Source: Symbiodinium natans
Lineage: Eukaryota > Sar > Dinophyceae > Suessiales > Symbiodiniaceae
DNA length: 11,500 nucleotides
Direction: 5' to 3'
Assembly (NCBI GenBank): GCA_905221605.1
Contig: CAJNDS010002604.1
Location: 280,973 to 292,472 of the forward strand
Shown here piece after piece: positions 1 to 9,200 of this stretch. A program made the translations under genes and the position numbers. The notes under the pieces are model-generated. The model was not told where the DNA came from, ran no database searches, and saw only the letters and a list, made by a program, of their open reading frames with translations. Position 1 is the first letter of the stretch. Every line of letters begins with the position of its first letter.

Positions 1-151
1 AGTACCCTAATTGGGGTCACCCTGACGAGTGCATGATGTATATAGCCCACCTACTACGTTCCCTGAGCCTTTTAACACCCTCAACCCTAAACCCTAAGCC
101 CTAAAGCCTTTAAACACCCTCAACTCTCAACCCTGAAGTGTTTGAACTCAG
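1..151 (+). other. End of an upstream intron of the channel gene
   Basis: No exon is visible here. Positions 1-18 resemble, on the minus strand, the core of the dispersed repeat seen at 4568 and 8204. Degenerate CCCTAAA/CCCTCAA units fill about 79-135, then the acceptor of exon 1 follows. The exon carrying S1 must lie to the left of the window. Confidence 0.6.
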
Positions 152-220
152 GCTACGAAGTCGGCATCGTCTCCAACAGCTATGTGCGTAGGGCGGACTG
201 GGTAGAGTGTGACTTGGATG
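152..220 (+). CDS. Channel exon 1: S1-S2 extracellular linker
   Basis: Follows the acceptor ctcag (147-151) and ends at gatg before a GT donor at 221. It reads GYEVGIV near its start and ADWVECDLD at its end, a hydrophilic stretch placed as the linker between S1 and S2. The first codon lacks one base, which comes from an upstream exon outside the window. The final G joins exon 2 to make GGG (Gly). This is the least diagnostic exon; its support is position, open frame and matching phase. Confidence 0.68.
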
Positions 221-3200
221 GTTTCCGCGGTTTAGGGTTTAGTTTACCCTGAACCCTAAACCAGGGAATCCCAAAACTCCAAGGTAAGGAGTAAGTACCC
301 TTCAACCCTAAACCCTAAACCCTAAACCCTTAACCCTAAAACCTAAACCCCAAACCGTAGACCCTAAGACCCTAAACCCTAAACCCTCAACCCCTCAACC
401 CTTCAACCCGAAAACCCCCAAATCAAGGGATGTGGGATTCTCCAGGTCCTGAGCAGACCCAAGGGTTTAGGGTTTAGGGTTTAGGGTTTGGGGTTTAGGG
501 TTTAGGGTTTAGGGTGTAGGGTTGAGGGAGAGCCCCATGATCCTCAAGTTAAGGAATGCTTGGCCAGGGTTTCAGGGTTTCGGCTTGACCTAACTCAGAA
601 GAACGAAGAACCCCTATAATCCTGAATTTGGGAGTACCATACTTCAATACATTTTTTTGGTTCTTGGTTCCTAGTATAGCTACTTAATCCCAAAAAGTAT
701 ATCCTTTTTGTTCCAGGGTCTACTCCAAGGGAGGGAATCTGATATAAGGCTAAACCCTAAACCCAACCCTAAACCCTAAACCCTAAACCCTAAACCCTAA
801 ACCCTAAACCCTAAACCCTAAACCCTAAACCCTAAACCCTAAACCCTAAACCCTAAACCCTAAACCCTAAACCCTAAACACTAAAACCCTAAACCCTAAA
901 CCCTCAAGTAGGGGGGGGGGGGGGGGGTGAAGAGCTCCCTGGGTGCAGGTATGCAAGTAACCCCCTTAAACCGTAGGCCCTAAACCCTAAACCCTAAACC
1001 CTAAACCCTAGACCCTAAACCCTAGACCCTAAACCCTAAAACCCTAAGACCCTAAAACCCTAAAACCCTGAACCCTAAACCCTAAACCCTAAACCCCCAA
1101 AAACAAATCCACACCGCTTTCTCGGCTTCCTATAGAGTTCGGGAATAAGGCATCTAGGTTTTGGGGGTTAGGGTTTGGGGTTTAGGCATTGAGAAGTTTG
1201 GTTTTTGTAGGTTTTTTTTGCAAGAATTGTCCCCTAGTGACCCTAAACCCTAAACCCTAAACCCTAAACCCTAAACCCTAAACCCTAAACCCGAAACCCT
1301 AAACCCGAAACCCTAGACCTTAGACCCTAAACCCCAAACCCTAAACCCGCAGAGCCTAAACTCAGGGTCTCAGGTTGGAACCATGGGCCCTAGTATGGCC
1401 CTTGTTGATAGGGATCCGAAGCATGGGCCCTTGTGATGTATCGTGTATAAAGCCTTTAGCAATTGACCCAAATTTAAAGGCCCATAGGAGCCTAAACCCT
1501 GAACCCCAAAACTCCAAACCTCAAACCCCAAACCCCAAACCCTAAACCCCAAACACTAAACCCCAAACCCTAAACCCTAAACCCTAAACCCTAAACCCTA
1601 AACCACTAACCCCGCAAACTCAGGGGAGAACATCTTTCGCGCGGGCGACACGGCCTTTACGATGTTCTTCACCATCGACGTGGTGATCCGGGTGTCCATT
1701 CTCAGGCTGAAGTTTTGGAAGGTGCCCCGCCTTGGTTTTAGAGTTCAGGGTTCAGGGTTCAGGGTTCAGGGTTCAGGGTTCAGGGTTTAGGGTTTAGGGT
1801 TTAGGGTTTAGGGTCACTGCGAGGCATAGTGGGTTTCCCTTTAATTAGGGTTTAGGGTGTAGGGTTCAGGGTTTAGGGTTTAGGCTCCCTCTGCCTCCCA
1901 GTTCTAGGGTTTAATTAGGGTTTAGGGGTTAGGGCTCACATGTTTCCTCCCGCATGCCCACTGTCTCAGTGTCTCCGATGTCTGGCAGGTCTGCTTGAAC
2001 TATGTGGACGTGGCTGTGACCGCTACGTCCTTGTTTGAGCTCACCTCACGCGTCTTTCTCCTTCCGGTGCGCCATGGGTGGATACAGAGAGTGCGACAGA
2101 GAGAGAGAGAGAGAGAGGGAGAGAACGCAATGAGCCAGACTTAATGCTAGCCATCGTTGCCTGCTCGTGGCTTCATGGTCGAACCTTAGCGTAGGATCTG
2201 CGGGCCGGGCCATTTCTATTCTATGCACGTCAGTTTTTGTCAAGCTTTGGCAGGCGCCGTCGCATCAGGCACCCTAAACCCTAAAGCGCCCCGAAAGAGC
2301 CCAGAATCCCCCAACTCGTCACGCGGCGCGTCGAGCGTGTTCAGCCCTGGACCCCTAGCTGGGATCGCAAGGACCGCAAGTCTGGGTTGAAGTAAAAAAA
2401 AATAGTGGACTCATACAATCGGCAAGCCGGCCGACAGCTTACCGCAAAGCCTGGGCAAGACGATGGCGGCACCGTCAACCACTAACGCTCCACTCTTCGA
2501 CTCTAAGGGTGGTTGCATGGTCCCTTGGTATGGTCCCTTGCCTTCTTCAAAGGGTTCCGACCCAAGCATGCATGCCAATGCCAACTGAAAACTGTACCTG
2601 GCGGCATCTTCTGCATGATCTCGTCGTGAAGTCGGGCCTGAACATCCGGGTTGCGTGTGAGTTGTTCGTAGAACGTCCATGACCTCAGCATTGACCATGT
2701 GTTTGGCGATTGTGTTTCAATGTAATTAGGGCGAACCCTGCTTCACGTGCAGTGTAGAAGCTTCGTTCTAAAAGTTGCAACAAAACAAAATTTGGCTGCC
2801 AGTATCTGTTGACACCTATGCATAGAAAGTACCTTGGGCTTTAAAGGTCGCAGCGTTTGCTTTAGGGCCATAAGGTCTGTCTTATGTCCAAGGTCGGGGT
2901 TATGTGGTGTTTCGTTGCAGCCCCCTAAACCCTAAACCCTAAACCCTAAACCCTCAACCCAAAACCCTAAACCCAGTGTCTAGGCTCGCCGAGCGTGTGT
3001 TGATGCAGGTCAATCCTGTCCTTTTTCGCCTCTTGCGGATTTTCAAGTTGGCTCGGGCTCTTCGAATGGTGGCTCGCCTGCCTGTAATTCCAAACCAACT
3101 GCATCTGTCGGGCCAGGGGCTCGGGTTTAGGGTTTAGGGTTTAGGGTTTCGGGTTTAGGGTTTAGGGTTTAGGGTTTAGGGTTTAGGATTTAGGGTAAGG

Positions 3201-6200
3201 AGAAAGTCTAGCATCCTCTGATGCAGGGAATCTTAACCCCACGCAGGCGGAGAGTCTCTCCGCTCTCTCTCAGAGAGAGCGGCCAGGAGCAGGCTTGAGG
3301 TCTATACTGCAGCAATATCAAGCAAAGCACCGGCACTCGATTAGGGTTTAGGGTTTAGGGTTTAGGGTTTAGGGTTTAGGGTTGATGACCTGCACAGCCC
3401 TGCAATTTGTGCTTCCGAGGTGACCATGACGAACGTCCTGTCCTCTCTCCAGTTGCTCATCAAATGCTTCTTTGTCATAGTTGGGCAACATTTTACATTT
3501 TTAAGGGTACTTAAACCCAATAAGGAATATAATTTTAAATTTTAGTACTATCCCAACCATGAACTAGGTTTGATGGCAAGCATTGACATGCTCTTCTGGA
3601 CTTTCTGCCTGCTCACGTTCTTGCAATGCGTGGCGGGCATGATCGTCAGCACCTTACCTAGCCAATAGTTTAACTTTAAACTTTTTTCATTTGTGCCCTA
3701 AACCCTGAACCCTGAACCCTAAACCCTAAACCCGAAACCCTAAACCCTAAACCCTAAACCCTAAACCCCGAACCCTAAACCCCAAACTCTGAAACAAGGT
3801 ACCCTCTGCCGCGACTACATTGAAGACCCACAGTTTGCTCTCGCGACGCGTGAGGAAGTGTACCGCTACTACGGTAGCTTTACTCGTGCCTGGCCCCCAA
3901 TGTTGGCAAATCTTGTTGTGCTATATTTTTATATGTCTATAGTGCTCTGGCGCATCACTCATGACCATCATATTGTATAATTTTCTTGTAGTATCAGAAT
4001 ACAAGTGTTTTCTCTAATTATACTAGCACATGATTAAATTTCGCATTACTACGTCATTCTACTGCTGTCTTGTCATATAGTTACATTGCTATTGTTCATA
4101 TACATTCTTCTGATCTTTTCTAATACGATTCTACTGTTATACTTCTGTGTGTGGTGTAGATGCCCATGGCGGCCACATCCGATATACCAGGCACTTTCCT
4201 GACCATGTTTGAGATACTCTTCGCGAATTGGGCACCCCCAGCACGTGTGCTTGTAGACAACGTCAGCGAGACTTGGGCGCAATCGAAGACTCTTGTGTCT
4301 TTTGGGGTTCAAGTTTGTGGCGTTCTTTTTTTTGAAAGCTGACGGCAAGACTTTTGTGCAGGGAGTTCAGCGAAGGAATGGTTCTCTTTGTTCTTTTTGA
4401 TCTACCGGTGCATCATTGGATTTGCAGTGTTGCCTGGCTGCTGTTCAACAATCCTTCTTTCTGAGCAGCGGGCCCTACCAGATCGTTTCCCATCTGGGGG
4501 TTTACCAAAATAGGGGACGCCTTGATATAAATCCCCAAATGGTAGGATCCCCTTATAATAGGGACCCGACCCCAATAAGGTACCCGTGATTTCGCAAACT
4601 CCCAGTTGCACTTGTAGTCAGCACTGACGCAGCAGGCTCAATGTCGTCAATGCCGTGTTCGTGCAGCAACTAGGTTGGCTTTTGGGACATTTAATATTTT
4701 CCTTATTTGGGTTTATAAGGGACCCTCTACCCTACACACCCTAAACCCTAAACCTGAAACCGTACAGTAAACCCTAAACCCAAAACCCTAAACTTTAAAC
4801 CCTAAACCCCTGAACCCTAAACCCTAAACCCTAAACCCCAAACCCTAAACCCTAAACCGCAAACCCGAAACCCTAAACCCTAACCCTAAACCCTAACCCT
4901 AAACCCTAAACCCTAAAGGGCCAACCCAGGCAAACGATGAAGACTGCCAGCTTCGACGAAGAGCTTGCATTCAAGCAGAAGGAGAGGGATGTTGTCACGT
5001 ACACCAACAAAGTCCGAAGGCAGGGAAGGGTTTAGGGTTTAGGGGTTTAGGGGTTTAGGGATTTCGGGATTTAGGGGTTTAGGGGTTTAGGGGTTTAGGG
5101 GTTTGGGGGTTTAGGGGTTTAGGGGTTTAGGGGTTTAGGGGTTAGGGTTGTTGAGGGTGCCTGGCGCGAGCAAGGGCTGAGAAACTGGGTATAGGGCCGT
5201 GCTGCAACCCGTGCTAGTGGGGCTTACCTACTATTTGGGGGACTATATAAAATCACGGCGCATTATCAACTGCATTGCTCACTTGTCCCCAGCCGGCTGC
5301 AAAAACACTATGGCCTAGAGGCCGAGAAAGTCCGGGTAGCGAGCCCCAGGCCCAAAACCTGAGCACCGTACTGGAGGCCCTAAACCCTAAACCCTCAACC
5401 CTCAACCCTCAAGCCTCAAGCCTCAACCCCCAACCCTCAACCCTCAACCCTCAAGCCTCAACCCTCAACCCTAAACCCTAAACCCTAAACCCTAAACCCT
5501 AAACCCTAAGCCTAAACCCTAAACCCTCAACCCTAAACCCTCAACCCCGCGCCTGAGAGGCTATTTCAAACAATGGACGAGACTGGAGATGGGACTTTGA
5601 ACTTCGAGGAGTTCTCCAAGCTTGTTACTCTGCTTGGGTGAGGTAATTGGGGTATAGGGTTTAGGGTTTAGGGTTTAGGGCTTAGGCACCTATGCGGTAC
5701 TAGTCCTTTTTTGGTCTTCAGAATCTTCAAAAGGCAGCTAGACATCAACATTTTTGGATCGGTGCCCTAAACCCTAAACCCTAAGCCCTAAACCCTAAAC
5801 CCTAAACCGTAAACCCTAAACCCTAAATCCTAAACTTTAAACCCTAAACCCTAAACCCTAAACCCTAAACCCTAAAGCCTAAACCCTAATCCCCAAACCC
5901 TAAACCCGAAACCCTAAGCCCCAAACCCCAAACCCCAAACCCTAAACCCTAAACCCTAAACCTTAAACCCTAAACCCTAAACCCCAAACCCTAACCCCAA
6001 ACCCCAAACCCCAAACCCTCAACCAAGGTTACCTCACCCAAGCTCAAGTTCTGGATGAGCCAGCTGGAGCTTGGGCCTTAGGGTTTTAGGGTTTTAGGGT
6101 TTAGGGTTTAGGGTTTTAGGGTTTGGGGTTGTAGGATCAAGGGTTTTCGGGGGGTTGGGTCTAGGGGGTCTAGGGGGCCTAGGGCGTCTAGGGGGTCTAG

Positions 6201-9200
6201 GGGGTCAGGAGGGGTCACGGGGGGGGTCTAGTGGTCTAGGGGGGGGTCTAGGGGTTTAGGGTTTAAGGGGTTGGGGTTTGCGGCTTAGGCTCTGAGATTG
6301 TGGGGCTCATGGGGTTTCATTTTGGAGTGTTGGGACTTCGCCAGAGCTTCCCCAGAGCTCTTAGTTATGGAGCGTTCCTTGTGCTGCAGTAGAGATCCTA
6401 GTGTGATTTCAGGAATATTCTTTGGGCATAGAACCCTGAGCCCTATACCTTGAGCCCTATCCCCTGAGCCTATGGCTTCACGGAGTTTGTTGGGGTTCTT
6501 TTTCGGGGTATTCGGCTCATTATTGGAGGAGTCGACTGCCGCCAGTTCCATGAGGAAGCTTTACGAGCCAAGGGTAGGCTTTTCTAGAGTGTAGAGTCTA
6601 GGGTTTAGGATTTAGGGTTTAGGGTTTAGGGCTTACGTGTGATCATGGAAGAATGTGAAGGAAGCATCGCAGGGCACAAATGCATTCATAAAGTTTCGCC
6701 GTTTCTCTGCTGTTCTGGTCAGGATGAAGAAACCCCATCGGGTGAGTCTTGTCCCTTCCCCACGCCACTCTTGTGAAGTTTCTAACACGGCCTTCGGCCA
6801 TGCCAAGCAGACCCTATACCACGAACCCTAAACCCTAAACCAGTACTTGCAGGTAGGGTTCGTATTGCTGTTCTTCGTGAGTGTAAAGAAGGGTCCTTAT
6901 AATCGCAATAAGAACCCTACGTTAAGTGGCTTGCGGTAACCCATCAGTCCGATACCGCAGGCTCTACCCTCGCCTTGAGCCTAGGGCTTGTGTTTTTGCA
7001 TGAACAACGCCAACATAAGCCAGCTCCCGTCTGCAACTCACGTGGAGTTGTAGCCACTACCCCAAACCCTAAACCCCTAAACCCGGAACCCCTACACCCT
7101 AAACCCCAAAACCTCTAAACCCTAGACCCTGAACCCCTCAACCCTAAACCTGAAACCCCTAAACCCCTTAACCCTAAACACCTAAACCCCTGAACCCCTA
7201 AACCCCTAGACCCTAAGGCCAAAATCCTCTAAAGGGCATCCGAATTTGGCAATCCCCCACATAAGCCCTTCAGTGGGACCGGGGATTGCAGATTGAGGAT
7301 TTAGGGTTTAGGGTTTAGGGTTTAGGGTTTAGGGGTTAGGGTTTAGGGTTTAGGGTTTAGGGTTTAGGGACGTGCAATCGTCGATTGCGATGGTATTTCC
7401 TGGTTGCCCTGTCCAAGATCCACGCAACACTTGTCGATGTCTCGGTTGAGTTTTCCTAGCTTTGGCCGCAAGATGCTCCGAGCAAAAGGTAGCAGTGTGG
7501 GAAAAGCTGGGCACTTGCCGAAGTTGTCGAAGCTACCCAGGGGGCTGCGGTAAGTCGAGTGGCGTATAGGTTTCACAGACCTCCTTGGGTTGGGTTTAGG
7601 AGTGCACGATCTCTTTCAGGGTGTAGGGTTTAGTGTTTAGGGTTTAGGGTTTAGGGTTTAGGGCTACCAACAGCAAACCAGGTTGGACTACCACGACTTG
7701 CTGAGCCTGTTTGAGTTCCTTGATAATGGTGACTCAGATGCAGCGAGCGAGCATGGGCTGCAGGCAACCTGTAAAGACTACAGGGGTCAGAATCATTACT
7801 AACGGTATGGGTTTAAGGTTTAGGGTTTAGGGTTTAGGGTTTAGGGTTTAGGGTTTAGGGTTTAGGGTTTAGGGTTTAGGGTTTAGGGTTTAGGGTTTAG
7901 GGTTTAGGGTTTAGGGTTTAGGGTTTAGGGTTTATATGCCCTTGTGGTTCCTATAGAACTATACGATAAAGAACCCCGAAAACCCTATATGGATCCTACA
8001 GTACTTCACACTTGCTTTACCCCTCCCCCCCTCCAAAGAAAAAATAGAAACAAGATGCACAAACTATTCTTCCTTAGAAGGGCTATATCGGGATTATTGT
8101 TGGGGCGGGGTCTTCAGCAAGTAGTAGTTCACTTCAAACGTGATTTTACGAAAATGAGGGACCCCTAATACAGACCCCAAATAATTGGATTCCCTCTTAC
8201 AAAGACCCCAATAAGGTACCCATAATTTCGGAAACCACCAAGTTACCTTACACCCATGGGTCCTGAATCTCAAACCCAAATCCTAAGTCCCACGTTGCCT
8301 TGAGCGTTAGACTCTATTCCCTGAACGTTAAACCCCAAACCCAAATTTTCTAGTGAATGGGAGCCCAGACCCTCATTCATCCTATTAGACCCTAAGCCTG
8401 GAACCCCAAACCGATTGCCTCCTCAAACCCTCAACCACAAACCCCCAGCCCTCAATGACTGTGGCAATTAGGCCCTAATTCAGCCACAAGCCCTATGCCC
8501 TGAACCCTAAACCCTGAACCCTAAACCCTACACCCTAAACCCTAGTTTGAGCCCCTCAATCCTGGGCCCTGGAACCGAAAGCATTATATCAGCGGGTCAA
8601 ACTATGCGCCCGAAAGATCTCAAAAGCCAAATCCTAAATTGCACCCTTTCTTTCCCCTAACCTATAGGCATCCTTAATAGAATGTTTCAAATTTCCAAAA
8701 CGATAGATAGAATAATTCTCAGGGGCCAAGATAAGCACCCAGACGTGGCTGCTGAGAGAAGTGGGTTGGCAGGAAGGCACGTCAAGAGAGGAGAGGCCCC
8801 TAGAAGACACCCGAAGAAGATGCGAGGCCCAAGAAACCAAGTCGCCGAGAGGCCTGCAGGAGGCCCCCAAACGGGCGCCCAAAAGCTGTCTTAAACATGA
8901 TGCCGCAAAGATTCTATGTATGGATTCAAAGATTCTATGTATGGGTTCCTCAAATATTCTATGTATGGGTTCAAAGATTCTATGTATGGATTCCTCGAAA
9001 AAAGTGGGAAAACACCAAAAGCCCGAAAAACTCTCCCGCCCCGAAACCCAAATTCTATTTATTCAAGGTGACCAGAAATACCCCTGCACCCTACACACTG
9101 CTAAACCCTAAACCTTAAACCGCTGACGTTTGAGCACCCCTTTCAAGGTGACGGGCAGATCACGCTCAGTGAGTTCATCGAGGTCTTGCCTAGATTGAGG

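Noticed and set aside
749-905. A true chromosome end
   Set aside because: The array is internal, channel exons lie on both sides in correct order, and arrays of both orientations occur throughout the window.
2411-2698. 95-residue minus-strand frame from 2698
   Set aside because: It overlaps the P450-like exon in another frame and shows no recognisable family; the P450 frame explains the region better.
4160-4342. Exon 8 read as an independent 60-residue protein starting at ATG 4160
   Set aside because: Its middle is clearly the channel pore exon; the sequences before 4191 and after 4267 do not match the family, and the flanking exons close in phase without them.
6285-6551. 88-residue minus-strand frame in intron 13
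   Set aside because: Partly GAGCCCTA-type repeat, hydrophilic low-complexity sequence, and no recognised domain or convincing splice ends.
7682-7740. Exon 14 extended to 7740 to give a DSDGDG loop
   Set aside because: It would need a CA-AG or GC-AA intron, whereas the GT-AG cut at 7728 is in phase; kept as a finding because it could be alternative splicing.
8634-9118. Cluster of open frames of 70-116 residues on both strands
   Set aside because: No domain is recognisable, parts are the 45-bp minisatellite, and no splice phase would place them in the channel between exons 14 and 15.
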